NCBI RefSeq assembly: GCF_014200395.1
Contig: NZ_JACHBS010000001.1
Span: 496,001 to 560,000, forward strand
Origin: Microcella frigidaquae
GTDB lineage: Bacteria; Actinomycetota; Actinomycetes; Actinomycetales; Microbacteriaceae
Length of the DNA: 64,000 nucleotides
Direction: 5' to 3'
A program made the position numbers and the translations under genes. This document shows, piece by piece, positions 11,288 through 22,138 of the stretch (positions within the stretch are counted from its first letter, which is position 1; every line of letters begins with the position of its first letter). A model generated the notes under the pieces. The model saw only the letters and a list, made by a program, of their open reading frames with translations, was not told the origin of the DNA and ran no database searches.

Positions 11288-12378
11288 CGGGCCATCCTAG
11301 CCAGCACGTCCAGGAACTCCGTGGTCTCCGCCGGGGTCCCGGCGGTGACGCGGAGGTGGTTCGGCAGACCGACGTCGCGAATCAGGATGTCGTGGGCGAG
11401 CAGGTGCTCGAAGGTCGCCTGCGGGTCGGCGACCCCGCCGAACAGCACGAAGTTCGCCCAGCTGGCGTGGGGGGCGTAGCCGAGCCCCGCCAGCTCGACG
11501 AGCAGACGGTCTCGCTGCTCGCGGATCGCGTCGACCGTGCGCAGCATCGTCGGAGCGTGCTCGAGCGCGGCCACCGCGGCCGCCTGGGTGAGTGCCGACA
11601 GGTGGTAGGGCAGGCGCACGAGCCGGAGGGCGTCGATCACGGCGGGGTCGGCGGCGAGGTACCCCAGTCGGGCACCGGCGAAGGCGAAGGCCTTGCTCAT
11701 CGTGCGCGAGACGACGAGGCGCTCACGGCCGGGCAGCAGGCTCAGCGCGTCCGGCTCGCCCGCGGGCATGAACTCGGCGTAGGCCTCGTCGACCATGACG
11801 ATGCCGCGGCTCGCCTCGTAGACCGCCGCGATCGTGTCGAGGCCGAGCGGCGTTCCGGTCGGGTTGTTCGGCGCGCACAGGAAGACGACGTCGGGATCGT
11901 GCCGGTCGACAGCCGCCGCGGCCGTCGCGGGGCTCAGCCGGAAGTCGGCGTCGCGCTGCCCGGTGACCCAGGTCGTTCCGGTACCGGCGGCGATGATCGC
12001 GTGCATCGAGTAGGTGGGCGGAAAGCCCAGCACCGTCCGACCAGGACCGCCGAAGGCCTGCAGGAGGTGCTGGATGACCTCATTGGAGCCGTTCGCGGCC
12101 CAGATCTGCTCCCGGGCCACCGTGACGGGCGACGCGGATGCGGTGCTCAGGTAGCCCGCGAGTTGCTCGCGCAGCGCGGTGAACTCGCGGTCGGGATACC
12201 GGTTCACCGAGCGGAGGGCCCGCTCGACCGCGCGCGTCACGTGCGCGACGACCTCGTCCGGCACCGGGTGGGTGTTCTCGTTGACGTTCAGGGCAATGCG
12301 CACGGCCTTCTGCGGAGCACCGTAGGGCGTCAGGCCCCGCAGGTCGTCGCGGATCGGCAGGTCGGCGAGGCTCGTCAC
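11284..12378 (-). CDS. hisC: Histidinol-phosphate aminotransferase
   Basis: 364 aa, fold-type I PLP aminotransferase. Seen: [12 protein letters not shown] near the N-terminus, [19 protein letters not shown], and the PLP lysine in [17 protein letters not shown]. It is the first gene of hisC-hisB-hisH-priA-sseB. The GTG start at 12378 has a TACGAT hexamer (12385-12390) exactly 6 nt upstream and no ribosome site, so the operon mRNA is probably leaderless. Confidence 0.95.
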   Translation of the reverse strand: MTSLADLPIRDDLRGLTPYGAPQKAVRIALNVNENTHPVPDEVVAHVTRAVERALRSVNRYPDREFTALREQLAGYLSTASASPVTVAREQIWAANGSNEVIQHLLQAFGGPGRTVLGFPPTYSMHAIIAAGTGTTWVTGQRDADFRLSPATAAAAVDRHDPDVVFLCAPNNPTGTPLGLDTIAAVYEASRGIVMVDEAYAEFMPAGEPDALSLLPGRERLVVSRTMSKAFAFAGARLGYLAADPAVIDALRLVRLPYHLSALTQAAAVAALEHAPTMLRTVDAIREQRDRLLVELAGLGYAPHASWANFVLFGGVADPQATFEHLLAHDILIRDVGLPNHLRVTAGTPAETTEFLDVLARMAR

Positions 12379-12430
12379 CCGGCCATCGTAGTCGCGGGCG
12401 CCTGGGCGCCTCTCGCGGCTGAGGTGCGAA

Positions 12431-12784
12431 TCAGTCGGCGTAGGCGGCCGGGACGATGAGCACCTGGCCGGGCAGCACCGCTCCGCCGGCGAGGCCGTTG
12501 ACGGCGACCAGGTCGGCGACGACGTCGGCGGTGGCCGCGTCGGGCGCGAGCTCCTCCGCCAGGCTCCAGAGCGACTGACCCGCCTGGACGGTCACGGTCT
12601 CCGGGGCCGCGGTCGAACCGGCGACCGCGCCACCGCCGTTGAGGGCGATGCCGAGCAGGCCGAGCACGAGCGGGAGCGAGACGAGGGCGGCGACGACGAA
12701 GCGCCCGCGACGGGTGAGGCGCAGGCGGGTGCGTGCGACCGTCGGCATGGCGAAGGCCGTGCTGCTGTAGGTGATGCTGCTCAT
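12431..12784 (-). CDS. LysM-domain membrane protein, probable SOS-induced division inhibitor (YneA/ChiZ type)
   Basis: 117 aa from the ATG at 12784 (AGAGAGG upstream). A short cytoplasmic N-terminus with arginines (TRLRLTRRGR) precedes one membrane segment (FVVAALVSLPLVLGLLGIAL) and a C-terminal LysM domain (TVQAGQSLWSLAEELAPDA, then VLPGQVLIVP). It is transcribed divergently from lexA, and its promoter carries a LexA box. In Bacillus (yneA) and Mycobacterium (Rv2719c/ChiZ) small LysM membrane proteins beside lexA block division during DNA damage; that role is inferred from context and architecture. Confidence 0.82.
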   Translation of the reverse strand: MSSITYSSTAFAMPTVARTRLRLTRRGRFVVAALVSLPLVLGLLGIALNGGGAVAGSTAAPETVTVQAGQSLWSLAEELAPDAATADVVADLVAVNGLAGGAVLPGQVLIVPAAYAD

Positions 12785-12926
12785 GTCATCGACCTCTCTG
12801 ATCGTGGTCCTCGATGTCCGCGATGTTCTCGACGTTCGCGAGGGGGTACAGGCCCCCCGGCGCCGGGGGGCCGCCGGGGGGGTGCATCCGACTCTCGGCC
12901 GGGAGAGCCCGATGCGAACCTGTGTT

Positions 12927-12958
12927 TCGAACATACCTTCTATCGAACACAGATACAA
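12927..12958 (-). promoter_or_regulatory. SOS-box promoter of the LysM gene
   Basis: Minus strand: -35 TTGTAT (12958-12953), 17-bp spacer, -10 TATGTT (12935-12930). The LexA-type box TAGAAGGTATGTTCGA (12942-12927) matches the actinobacterial consensus TCGAAC-N4-GTTCGA at 10 of 12 positions and covers the -10. Confidence 0.75.
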
Positions 12959-12997
12959 CCCTTTTCGCCCGGTTCGTCTCCGGATCGCCGGACACGC

Positions 12998-13038
12998 TCG
13001 AACAGATGTTTGAGCAGAGCCCGAGAACTGGATAGAGT
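12998..13038 (+). promoter_or_regulatory. lexA promoter with LexA autoregulatory box
   Basis: The box TCGAACAGATGTTTGA (12998-13013) matches TCGAAC-N4-GTTCGA with one mismatch. It overlaps the -35 TTGAGC (13010-13015); a 17-bp spacer leads to the -10 TAGAGT (13033-13038). The layout is classic LexA autorepression. The 327 bp between the LysM gene and lexA holds these two promoters and no additional gene. Confidence 0.85.
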
Positions 13039-13111
13039 TTCGAGGGTCGCGAGAACAGTGAACCCGTGACCCCCGACATTCCGACGGGGACCTCCGACGA
13101 TCGGAGCCGTG

Positions 13112-13804
13112 ATGGCCGATGAGACCGAGTTCGGCGGCGCGACCCGCCGCCGCACCACCCTGAGCGAGAAGCAGCGCGCGATCCTCGGCGTGATCCAGGC
13201 CTCGGTCGCGCGCCGGGGCTACCCGCCGAGCATGCGCGAGATCGGCGAGGCCGTGGGGCTCGCATCCCTCTCGAGCGTGTCACACCAGCTGGGCCAGCTC
13301 GAGCTCGCCGGCTACCTGCGGCGCGACACCAACCGTCCGCGCGCCCTCGAGGTGCTCATCGACCTCGAGCACGACGCCGGCGGCAGCGGCGGCATCGGCT
13401 CCGAGACCGTCCCCGGCCCCTCCGTGGGCGACGCGGCGATGGTGCCGCTGGTCGGCCGCATCGCGGCGGGCATTCCGATCACAGCCGATCAGATGGTCGA
13501 GGAGGTCGTCCCGCTCCCCCGGCAGCTCGTCGGCAAGGGGGAGCTCTTCATGCTCACCGTCGTCGGCGACTCGATGATCGACGCGGCCATCTGCGACGGC
13601 GACTGGGTCGTCGTGCGGCAGCAGAGCACCGCCGAGAACGGCGAGATCGTCGCCGCCATGCTCGACGGGGAGGCCACCGTCAAGGTGTTCAAGCAGCGCG
13701 ACGGCCACACCTGGCTGCTGCCGCAGAACTCGGCCTACGAACCCATCCTGGGCGACCAGGCGACCGTGCTGGGCAAGGTCGTGGCGGTGCTGCGCTCGGT
13801 CTGA
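13112..13804 (+). CDS. lexA: LexA repressor
   Basis: 230 aa from the ATG at 13112; a GTG one codon earlier is also possible, but CGGAG is better spaced for the ATG. N-terminal winged helix ([20 protein letters not shown]), then the self-cleavage site Ala119-Gly120 ([10 protein letters not shown]), catalytic Ser154 ([13 protein letters not shown]) and Lys191 (ATVKVFK). LexA represses SOS genes until RecA filaments trigger cleavage. Boxes in this window lie on its own promoter, on the LysM gene and upstream of recA. Confidence 0.97.
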   Translation: MADETEFGGATRRRTTLSEKQRAILGVIQASVARRGYPPSMREIGEAVGLASLSSVSHQLGQLELAGYLRRDTNRPRALEVLIDLEHDAGGSGGIGSETVPGPSVGDAAMVPLVGRIAAGIPITADQMVEEVVPLPRQLVGKGELFMLTVVGDSMIDAAICDGDWVVVRQQSTAENGEIVAAMLDGEATVKVFKQRDGHTWLLPQNSAYEPILGDQATVLGKVVAVLRSV

Positions 13805-13816
13805 GCCCGTGCGCGA

Positions 13817-15394
13817 CTAGCGCGCGTCGGCCGCCGGTGCGTCGGTGACGACGTACGGCTCGACCAGGGTCGCGACCTCGGGCGGCGCGAAGGCATGCAC
13901 CCGGGTTCCCTGCTCGACGTAGGTGGTCTCGACGATGCGGCCGCGCTCGTGCAGCAGCGACACCAGGTCGCCGCGGTCGTAGGGCACGACGACCCACAGC
14001 TCGACATCCGGGTTCGGCAGCAGTTCGGCGATGCGGTGCTGCAGCTCCTCGATGCCCTCCCCCGTCTTCGCCGAGACGAAGACCGCGTCGGGCACGAGCC
14101 CGCGCAGCAGCAGCCGCGCGTCGTCGTCGAGCAGGTCGCTCTTGTTGACGGCGACGAGCTCCGGCAGCTCGCGGGCCCCCACCTCGCCGATCACGTCGCG
14201 CACCGTCGCCAGCTGGGCGGCGGGGTCGGGATGCGCGCCATCGACCACGTGCAGGATCACGTCCGACTCCGCGACCTCCTCGAGGGTCGAGCGGAAGGCC
14301 TCGACCAGCTGGTGCGGCAGGTTGCGCACGAAGCCGACGGTGTCGGCGATCGTGTACGGCCGGCCGTCGGGAGTCGTCGTCTTGCGCACCGTCGGGTCAA
14401 GGGTCGCGAACAGCGCGTTCTCGACGAGGACGCCCGCCCGCGTGATGCGGTTGAGCAGGCTCGACTTGCCCGCGTTCGTGTAGCCCGCGATCGCGACGCT
14501 CGGCACCGCGTACCGGTCGCGGTTGGCGCGCTTGGCCGCGCGAGCGGGCGCGAAGCCCTTGATCTGGCGGCGCAGCTTCGCCATGCGGGTGTTGATGCGG
14601 CGGCGGTCGAGCTCGATCTTCGTCTCACCGGGGCCGCGCGAGCCCATGCCCGCGCCGGCGGCGCCGACCTGGCCACCGGCCTGTCGCGACATCGACTCTC
14701 CCCAGCCGCGCAGGCGCGGCAGCAGGTACTCGAGCTGGGCGAGCTCGACCTGCGCCTTGCCCTCGCGGCTCTTCGCGTGCTGGCTGAAGATGTCGAGGAT
14801 CACCGCCGTGCGGTCGATCACCTTCACCTTGACGACGTCCTCCAGCGCGCGCCGCTGGCTCGGGGCGAGCTCGGTGTCGGCGATGACCGTGTCGGCGCCG
14901 AGCTCCTTGACGATGAGGGCGAGCTCGTGCGCCTTGCCCTTGCCGAGGTAGGTGCTGGGGTCGGGATGCGGGCGCCGCTGTAGCAGACCATCGAGCACCA
15001 CGGCTCCGGCCGTCTCGGCGAGGGCGGCGAGCTCGCGCAGCGAGTTCTCGGCGTCCTCCAGGTCGCCTTGCGCGTAGATGCCGATCAGCACGACGTTCTC
15101 GAGCCGCAGCTGGCGGTACTCGACCTCGGTGACGTCCTCGAGCTCGGTCGAGAGGCCGCGCACGCGGCGCAGGGCCGCGCGCTCCTCGCGGTCGAACTGG
15201 TCGCCGTCGCGATCGTCGAGGTAGGCCGCGTCGGCCTGCAGGGCCGCCGCGGGCTGCACGACGACGCGGCGGGCGCGCGACTCGGCGGTCGCCAGCACGC
15301 GGGCCACCGCATCCGTCGCCGTGTCGCTGTCGGAGGCGGTGCCGGCACCGGCGTCGGCGGGGGCGTCGGTCAAGGAATGGTCGCGATCGGTCAT
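13817..15394 (-). CDS. hflX: Ribosome-associated GTPase HflX
   Basis: 525 aa from the ATG at 15394 (MTDRDHSL); the frame stays open far upstream, but that part is antisense to the neighbouring gene. An N-terminal nucleotide-binding domain (GKGKAHELALIVKELGADTV) and glycine-rich linker precede the G domain: G1 IAGYTNAGKSSLLNR, G3 DTVGFVRNLPHQ, G4 NKSD. HflX splits stalled or dormant ribosomes. The first ~70 residues are acidic and Ala-rich. TACAGT ends 9 nt before the start. Confidence 0.94.
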   Translation of the reverse strand: MTDRDHSLTDAPADAGAGTASDSDTATDAVARVLATAESRARRVVVQPAAALQADAAYLDDRDGDQFDREERAALRRVRGLSTELEDVTEVEYRQLRLENVVLIGIYAQGDLEDAENSLRELAALAETAGAVVLDGLLQRRPHPDPSTYLGKGKAHELALIVKELGADTVIADTELAPSQRRALEDVVKVKVIDRTAVILDIFSQHAKSREGKAQVELAQLEYLLPRLRGWGESMSRQAGGQVGAAGAGMGSRGPGETKIELDRRRINTRMAKLRRQIKGFAPARAAKRANRDRYAVPSVAIAGYTNAGKSSLLNRITRAGVLVENALFATLDPTVRKTTTPDGRPYTIADTVGFVRNLPHQLVEAFRSTLEEVAESDVILHVVDGAHPDPAAQLATVRDVIGEVGARELPELVAVNKSDLLDDDARLLLRGLVPDAVFVSAKTGEGIEELQHRIAELLPNPDVELWVVVPYDRGDLVSLLHERGRIVETTYVEQGTRVHAFAPPEVATLVEPYVVTDAPAADAR

Positions 15395-15436
15395 GTGCCG
15401 TTCACTGTACTCGCCCGGCTTCGGTAGATTCTGCGC

Positions 15437-16081
15437 ATGGCTGCCGACCACTACTTCTCCGCTCAGCCGAGCGGGGAGCTCGTCGCACGGCCGTTGACCG
15501 TCACGCTCGCGGGCCGCGAGGTGACGCTGCAGACCGCGGGCGGCGTCTTCAGCCCGGGGGGCCTCGACATCGGCACAGGGGTGCTGCTCGGTCATGTGCC
15601 GCCTCCCCCGACGAGCGGCGACCTGCTCGACCTCGGCTGCGGCTGGGGGCCGATCGCGCTGACTCTGGCGCTCGAGTCGCCGCGCGCGACGGTGTGGGCG
15701 GTCGACATCAACGAGCGGGCGCGCGAACTGACCCGGCGCAACGCCGAGCTGCTCGGGCTCGACAATGTGCGGGTGGCGGCGCCCGATGAGGTTCCGGAGG
15801 ACATCCGGTTCATGACGATCTGGTCGAACCCGCCGATCCGCATCGGCAAGAACGAGCTGCACGGCATGCTCGACGCCTGGCTGCCGCGGCTGCGCGAGGC
15901 CGCCGACGCCTGGCTGGTCGTCGCCCGCAACCTCGGCAGCGACTCGCTGCAGCGCTGGATGGAGGACCGCTACCGGGGGGAGCTCGCCGTCTCACGGTAT
16001 GCGACCAACAAGGGGTTCCGCGTGCTGCGGGTGCGCAACCGCTCGGGACTCACCGGGCCGATCACGACGATCACCGGCTGA
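15437..16081 (+). CDS. Class I SAM methyltransferase, RsmC/RlmG-like
   Basis: 214 aa. Single MTS-type domain: SAM motif LLDLGCGWGPIALTLAL, acidic motif VWAVDINERA, and the substrate motif WSNPPIRIGK, an NPPxR-type sequence typical of guanine-N2 rRNA methylases. It lacks the extra N-terminal domain of E. coli RsmC. The ATG at 15437 has TAGATT (15425-15430) exactly 6 nt upstream, so the transcript is probably leaderless. Confidence 0.85.
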   Translation: MAADHYFSAQPSGELVARPLTVTLAGREVTLQTAGGVFSPGGLDIGTGVLLGHVPPPPTSGDLLDLGCGWGPIALTLALESPRATVWAVDINERARELTRRNAELLGLDNVRVAAPDEVPEDIRFMTIWSNPPIRIGKNELHGMLDAWLPRLREAADAWLVVARNLGSDSLQRWMEDRYRGELAVSRYATNKGFRVLRVRNRSGLTGPITTITG

Positions 16082-16090
16082 GCCGAAGGG

Positions 16091-16966
16091 TCAGAGTGTG
16101 ATCTCGCCCGAGTAGACCAGCTCGGCGGGGCCGGAGAGGGTGACGTGCTCGCCACCCTCGGTCGGGATCATCCGCACCCCGAGCACCCCGCCCGGCACGG
16201 TGACCTGCCACGCGCTCGGCGCGCCGGCGCCCGCCCAGTGCCGCACGGCGAGGGCCGCGGCTGCCGCGCCCGTGCCGCAGGAAAGCGTCTCGCCGCTGCC
16301 GCGCTCGTGCACGCGCATCCGGATGCGCCCCACTCCGTCCACGACGAGCGGGTCGGCGGGGACGACGAACTCGACGTTCGCCCCGGCCTCGGGCTCCGGG
16401 TCGAGCAGCGGGGCGCGGCCGAGGTCGAGGGCCTCGAGCTCTTCCTCGCTCGCGAGCGCCACGACGACATGCGGGTTGCCGACGTCGATGCCGAGCCCGG
16501 GGCGGGCGACCGGAAGGCCGCGCGCCCGCACCAGCGGCTCGGTGCCGTCGAGCCGCCAGCGGCCCAGGTCGGCCGCGAACCCGGCGGTCAGGCGGTGCAC
16601 GTCGACGATGCCGGCGCGGGTCGCGATCGGGAGCGTCCCGCCCGGCGGAAGCTCGGCGAGGCCCTCCTCGATCAGGTACCGGGCGAAGACGCGGATGCCG
16701 TTGCCGCACATCTCGGCGAGGCTGCCGTCGGCATTCGTATAGTCCATGAACCACTCGGCGTCCGGCTCGTGCTCGAGTACGGCCCGCCCGGCGGGCAGGT
16801 GCTGGGAGCGGACGGCGCGGATGACACCGTCGCCCCCGATGCCGAAACGCCGGTCGGCGAGAGCCGCACGCTGCGCGGGCGTCAGGCTGAGCGCGCCGTC
16901 GGGGTCGCTCAGCAGCACGAAGTCGTTGCCCGTGCCGTGGCCCTTGGTGAATCGCAGCGTGGTCAC
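16091..16966 (-). CDS. dapF: Diaminopimelate epimerase
   Basis: 291 aa. The two catalytic cysteines are in [13 protein letters not shown] and in [15 protein letters not shown]. Converts LL- to meso-diaminopimelate for lysine and peptidoglycan. It ends the recA-recX-miaB-miaA-dapF gene run, 9 bp after miaA. The GTG at 16966 has TAGCAT (16973-16978) 6 nt upstream, so an internal leaderless promoter is likely as well. Confidence 0.96.
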   Translation of the reverse strand: MTTLRFTKGHGTGNDFVLLSDPDGALSLTPAQRAALADRRFGIGGDGVIRAVRSQHLPAGRAVLEHEPDAEWFMDYTNADGSLAEMCGNGIRVFARYLIEEGLAELPPGGTLPIATRAGIVDVHRLTAGFAADLGRWRLDGTEPLVRARGLPVARPGLGIDVGNPHVVVALASEEELEALDLGRAPLLDPEPEAGANVEFVVPADPLVVDGVGRIRMRVHERGSGETLSCGTGAAAAALAVRHWAGAGAPSAWQVTVPGGVLGVRMIPTEGGEHVTLSGPAELVYSGEITL

Positions 16967-16975
16967 TCGCCCATG

Positions 16976-17899
16976 CTAGTCAGCGCGGTCGAGCGCGAGC
17001 CGGCGCTCAGCCGCGGCGACGAGGTCGTCGGCCGCGGCGTCGAGCCACTCGACTGTCGTATCGCGCCGGAACCAGCCGACCTGCCGACGGGCGTAACGCC
17101 GGGTGAGCGCCTGCGTCTGCGCGATCGCCTCCGCCTCGTCGAGCGCGCCGCGCAGCTGCGCGATCGCCTGCGCGTAGCCGATCGCCCGGCTCGCAGTGAC
17201 GCCGCGCTCGAGGCCGAGCGGCAGCAGCCCGCGCACCTCGTCGAGCAGCCCGGCCGCCCACATGCCCCGCACGCGGTCGTCGAGGCGCGGCACGAGCCGG
17301 TCGCGGTCGAGCGCGAGCCCGAGCTGCCGGTACGGCCGCCAGGGCCGCTCACGGGCATCCAGCCCCGCCCCGAAGGGCTCGCCCGTCAGCTCGACGACCT
17401 CCAGGGCGCGCACCAGGCGGCGGCCGTTATGCGGGCCGATGGCGGCGGCAGCGGCCGGGTCGCGCTCGGCGAGGGCGGCGTGCAGGGATGCGGGCCCGCG
17501 CTCGGCGAGCTCCGCCTCCCAGCGCGCCCGCAGGTCGGCATCGGTTCCCGGGAAGCGGAATTCGGTGAGCACGGCGGCGACGTAGAGCCCCGAGCCCCCG
17601 ACCAGGATCGGCACGGCGCCGCGGTCGAGCACCTGCTCGATGGCTGCGCGCGCCTGCCGTTGATACTGGGCGACGCTCGCCTCGTCGGTCACGTCGAGCA
17701 CGTCGATGAGGTGATGCGGCACGCCCCGCCGCTCGCTCTCGCTGAGCTTCGCGGTGCCGATGTCCATGCCCCGGTAGAGCTGCATCGCGTCAGCGTTGAC
17801 GACCTCGGCGGCGATGCCGCGCGCCGCCCAGCGCTCGGCGAGGGCGAGCGACAAGCCGCTCTTGCCAGTGCCGGTCGCGCCGACGATCGCGACGATCAT
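16976..17899 (-). CDS. miaA: tRNA dimethylallyltransferase
   Basis: 307 aa from the ATG at 17899, giving [20 protein letters not shown] with the P-loop. Also seen: [19 protein letters not shown] and the tRNA-binding [16 protein letters not shown]. Transfers a dimethylallyl group to A37 of tRNAs reading U-initial codons. Its product is the MiaB substrate, and miaB lies 13 bp upstream. Confidence 0.96.
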   Translation of the reverse strand: MIVAIVGATGTGKSGLSLALAERWAARGIAAEVVNADAMQLYRGMDIGTAKLSESERRGVPHHLIDVLDVTDEASVAQYQRQARAAIEQVLDRGAVPILVGGSGLYVAAVLTEFRFPGTDADLRARWEAELAERGPASLHAALAERDPAAAAAIGPHNGRRLVRALEVVELTGEPFGAGLDARERPWRPYRQLGLALDRDRLVPRLDDRVRGMWAAGLLDEVRGLLPLGLERGVTASRAIGYAQAIAQLRGALDEAEAIAQTQALTRRYARRQVGWFRRDTTVEWLDAAADDLVAAAERRLALDRAD

Positions 17900-17912
17900 C
17901 GCGAGAATCCGC

Positions 17913-19460
17913 TCAGGCGCCCGAGGCGGGACCGCTGCCGATGCGGAGCGTGGGGAGCCCGAGGGACACGGCACGCGCCCCGCCGGCCGCCGTGCCGCCG
18001 GTGGCCGGGGCAGGCACGCCGCAGCTCTCGGCCTGCTGGCGGTCCCAGGCGTCGCCCGCGCGCGTGCGGCGGATGCGCAGGGGCGCGTCGTGGTCGGCGA
18101 TCAGGTGGAACGGCGCGGCATGGGTGATCGTCGTGGTGACGACGTCGCCGGGGCGCGGGCGGTCGGAGCCCGCCGGCACGGCGAGGTGCACGAGCCGGTT
18201 GTCCTCCGCGCGGCCGGAGATGCGCTCGGTCTCCGCATCCTTCTTGCCCTCGCCCATCGCGATGAGCACCTGCACCTCGCGGCCGACCTGCGCCCGGTTC
18301 TCCTCGGCACTGATCCCGTCTTGCAGGGCGATGAGCCGCTCGTAGCGCTCCTGCACGACCTCCTTCGGCACCTGGTCAGCCATCGTGGCCGCCGGAGTGC
18401 CGGGACGGATCGAGTACTGGAACGTGAACGCGCTGGCGAAGCGCGCCTGCTCGACGACCCGCAGGGTGTCGACGAAGTCCTCCTCGGTCTCCCCGGGGAA
18501 GCCGACGATGATGTCGGTCGTGATCGCGGCGTGCGGGATGCGCTCGCGCACCCGATCGAGGATGCCCAGGAAGCGCTCGCTGCGGTAGGAGCGGCGCATC
18601 GCCTTGAGGACGCGGTCGGAGCCCGACTGCAGAGGCATGTGGAGCTGCGGCATGACGGACGGCGTCTCGGCCATCGCGTCGATGACATCGTCGGTGAAGG
18701 CGGCCGGATGCGGGCTCGTGAACCGCAGACGCTCGAGCCCCTCGATCTGGCCTGCGGCCCGCAGGAGCTTGCCGAAGGCGAGGCGGTCGCCGAACTCGAC
18801 GCCGTAGGAGTTGACGTTCTGCCCGAGCAGGGTCACCTCGATGGCGCCGTCGTCGACGAGGGCCTGGATCTCGGCGAGGATGTCGCCCGGCCGGCGGTCC
18901 TTCTCCTTGCCCCGCAGGGCGGGGACGATGCAGAAGGTGCAGGTGTTGTTGCAGCCGACGGAGATGCTGACCCAACCGCTGGAGACGGAGTCGCGGCGGG
19001 TGGGGAGCGTGGAGGGGAACACCTCGAGCGACTCGAGGATCTCAAGCTGCGCTTCGCCGTTGTGCCGCGCGCGCTCCAGCAGTGCGGGGAGGGAGCCCAT
19101 GTTGTGGGTGCCAAAAACGACGTCGACGTAGGGCGCCCGCTCGAGGATGGTGTTCTTGTCCTTCTGGGCGAGGCAGCCGCCGACCGCGATCTGGAGGCCC
19201 TCGTGCTCGCGCTTCTTCGCGGCGAGGTGTCCGAGGGTGCCGTAGAGCTTGTTGTCGGCGTTCTCGCGGACCGCGCAGGTGTTGATGACGACGACGTCGG
19301 CCTGGCCGCTCTCGACGCGCACGTAGCCAGCGGCCTCGAGCGAGCCGCTGAGCCGCTCGGAGTCGTGGACGTTCATCTGGCAGCCGAAGGTGCGCACCTC
19401 GTAGGTGCGCGCACGCTCGGCGGGCGCGAGGTCGACGGGCGACAGCGTGGCGGTGCTCAT
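17913..19460 (-). CDS. miaB: tRNA-2-methylthio-N6-dimethylallyladenosine synthase
   Basis: 515 aa. N-terminal UPF0004 domain ([15 protein letters not shown]), radical-SAM cluster motif [14 protein letters not shown] with the three cysteines, and a C-terminal TRAM domain. Beyond TRAM is an ~60-residue Ala/Gly/Pro-rich extension ([11 protein letters not shown] onwards) with no clear role. Adds the methylthio group to i6A37. The start has TAGACT ending 9 nt upstream. Confidence 0.96.
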   Translation of the reverse strand: MSTATLSPVDLAPAERARTYEVRTFGCQMNVHDSERLSGSLEAAGYVRVESGQADVVVINTCAVRENADNKLYGTLGHLAAKKREHEGLQIAVGGCLAQKDKNTILERAPYVDVVFGTHNMGSLPALLERARHNGEAQLEILESLEVFPSTLPTRRDSVSSGWVSISVGCNNTCTFCIVPALRGKEKDRRPGDILAEIQALVDDGAIEVTLLGQNVNSYGVEFGDRLAFGKLLRAAGQIEGLERLRFTSPHPAAFTDDVIDAMAETPSVMPQLHMPLQSGSDRVLKAMRRSYRSERFLGILDRVRERIPHAAITTDIIVGFPGETEEDFVDTLRVVEQARFASAFTFQYSIRPGTPAATMADQVPKEVVQERYERLIALQDGISAEENRAQVGREVQVLIAMGEGKKDAETERISGRAEDNRLVHLAVPAGSDRPRPGDVVTTTITHAAPFHLIADHDAPLRIRRTRAGDAWDRQQAESCGVPAPATGGTAAGGARAVSLGLPTLRIGSGPASGA

Positions 19461-19482
19461 GGTGCGCCCAGTCTACGGCGGG

Positions 19483-20394
19483 CTAATGGAACTCGACGGG
19501 GCGGCGGCCGCCCGGGCCCCCGTCTCGGGCGCCGGCCCCGGAGCGCCCGCCGCGCGGCCCCGCGCCGTCGAGAGCGCGTCGCGCGGCCTCGCGTGCGCGC
19601 GAGCCGCTGTGGCCCTTGCGGGCGAGGTAGTCGACGAGGCGCCGTTCGGCGGTGACCCGGTCGAGGCCGCCGAGCCGACGGGCGCGGTCGCGCGCGAGCT
19701 CGTCGACGAGTTCGTCGTCGGCATGGTCGTCCGCGATCGTGGCGAGGGCAGCCTCGATCGCGTCGCGATCGAGGCGGCGCCGCTGCAGCTCGGCCCGGAG
19801 CGCGCTGGCCCCGAGCTTCTTGCGGGCGCGGAGCCGATCGACGAGGTCACGGGCGAGCGCCACGTCATCGATGAGCCCGACACCGGCGAGCCGCTCGAGC
19901 TCGGCCTCGACGACCTCCGGCGGGAGCTCGCGGCGCACGAGGAGGTCGGCGACCTCGGCGCGCGATTGTCCGCGGCGGGTGAGCGCATGCAGGGCGACGT
20001 TCTCGGCCCGTCGCGCCGCTCGTGCAGCACCGGGGTCGTCGGCGAGGCGGTTGGGCAGCTCGTCGGGAGGCATGCTCTCGATCTGCCGCACCTGCTGCTC
20101 GAGGGCCCGCAGCTCGTCCGCCGATGGCCGGCGGTGCTCGATGACCGTGAGCGCAGGGGGCTGGACGACCTCATCGGCCTCGGCACCAGCGGCTGCAACC
20201 TCAGCCTCAGCCTCAGCCTCAGCCTCAGCCTCAGCCGGACCGGCCACGACCGCATCGGCCACGACCTTCTGCACCGCGCCACGACCGTCACGGCGCGCCG
20301 CACGGGCACCGGCGAGGGAGATCACCGGGGCGATGCGATCATCGCTCACCGGGGGGACGCCCTCGCCGGCGCCGTGCATGGGGATGTCTGTCAC
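19483..20394 (-). CDS. recX: Regulatory protein RecX with long N-terminal extension
   Basis: 303 aa from a GTG at 20394, 13 bp after the recA stop; an ATG at 20379 is the alternative. The C-terminal ~165 residues are RecX three-helix repeats (AENVALHALTRRGQSRAEVADLL, GLIDDVALARDLVDRL, YLARKGHSGSRAREAARRAL). The first ~130 residues are low-complexity, with an (Ala-Glu)6 run encoded by six perfect hexanucleotide repeats. RecX caps and restrains RecA filaments; coupling to recA fits this. Confidence 0.88.
   Translation of the reverse strand: MTDIPMHGAGEGVPPVSDDRIAPVISLAGARAARRDGRGAVQKVVADAVVAGPAEAEAEAEAEAEVAAAGAEADEVVQPPALTVIEHRRPSADELRALEQQVRQIESMPPDELPNRLADDPGAARAARRAENVALHALTRRGQSRAEVADLLVRRELPPEVVEAELERLAGVGLIDDVALARDLVDRLRARKKLGASALRAELQRRRLDRDAIEAALATIADDHADDELVDELARDRARRLGGLDRVTAERRLVDYLARKGHSGSRAREAARRALDGAGPRGGRSGAGARDGGPGGRRPVEFH
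20201..20236. repeat. (TCAGCC)6 perfect hexanucleotide repeat inside recX
   Basis: Six exact tandem copies on the plus strand encode alternating Ala-Glu in RecX on the minus strand. Being a multiple of three, copy changes would alter linker length but not frame. Confidence 0.95.
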
Positions 20395-20407
20395 GGCGCC
20401 GGGGTCA

Positions 20408-21544
<1,137 letters not shown>

Positions 21545-21741
21545 TGCGGTCTCCTTCATCTCGTGCGCGGTGTGCCTGTCTTCTGTCGCTCCTCGTCCGG
21601 CCGATGGAGCAGGGCCGGTCGGATCACGACAAGGCGTGACGGCGATCGCCGACGAGACCGACGGTACGCTCCTCCCCCGACATCAGCCGGGCTCGACGCG
21701 CGTTCCGTGCAGTGACTCGTGTTCGAGTGCCGCTGGGAGGG

Positions 21742-21771
21742 AGTCTAGCCCGCAGGCGAACAGATGTTCGA
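21742..21771 (-). promoter_or_regulatory. recA promoter region with SOS box
   Basis: The box TCGAACATCTGTTCGC (minus strand, 21771-21756) matches TCGAAC-N4-GTTCGA at 11 of 12 positions. A TAGACT -10 (21747-21742) follows, placing the box over the -35. The mRNA leader would be about 190 nt. No gene is visible in the 306 bp between recA and the DUF3046 gene. Confidence 0.82.
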
Positions 21772-21850
21772 ACGGTTGCGGCGCGGCGTGTCGTCCGTGC
21801 GGCGCGCGCCCGCATCCCGGAGGCGGACGCCCACCGACGGTGCGGCCGGG

Positions 21851-22078
21851 TCAGGACCGGCGGGGCTCCGGGCGGCCCGCGCCGTACCAGCGCTCGCGCG
21901 GGACATCCATGACAGCACAGAGGGCCAGCCAGACCTCGCGCGGGGCGAGACCCTGCGCGAGCGCCTCCTCGGCGGTGCGGTCTCCGAGCGCTCCCAGTAC
22001 GAGATCGCGCACCAGGCTGCGCCCGTACGCCTCACCGAACTCGTCGTCGATGGCGCGGAGGAACTCGCTGCGGGTCAC
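21851..22078 (-). CDS. DUF3046 domain-containing protein
   Basis: 75 aa. MTRSEFLRAIDDEFGEAYG and APREVWLALCAVMDVPRERWYG match the small actinobacterial DUF3046 family, found beside recA across the phylum. No catalytic motif or membrane segment. It lies between clgR and recA on the same strand. Function unknown. Confidence 0.85.
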   Translation of the reverse strand: MTRSEFLRAIDDEFGEAYGRSLVRDLVLGALGDRTAEEALAQGLAPREVWLALCAVMDVPRERWYGAGRPEPRRS

Positions 22079-22138
22079 GCGGGAGCCGGGCCGTGTCGGG
22101 CGCTGCCGGAGGAGCGGGCGATGCGGTGAGCGCGGGGC

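Noticed and set aside
17796..19655. 619-codon plus-strand frame opposite miaB
   Set aside because: Shadow of MiaB; no ribosome site or domain.
21700..21740. TTCGAGT sequence resembling a tRNA T-loop
   Set aside because: No acceptor or anticodon arm could be folded around it.
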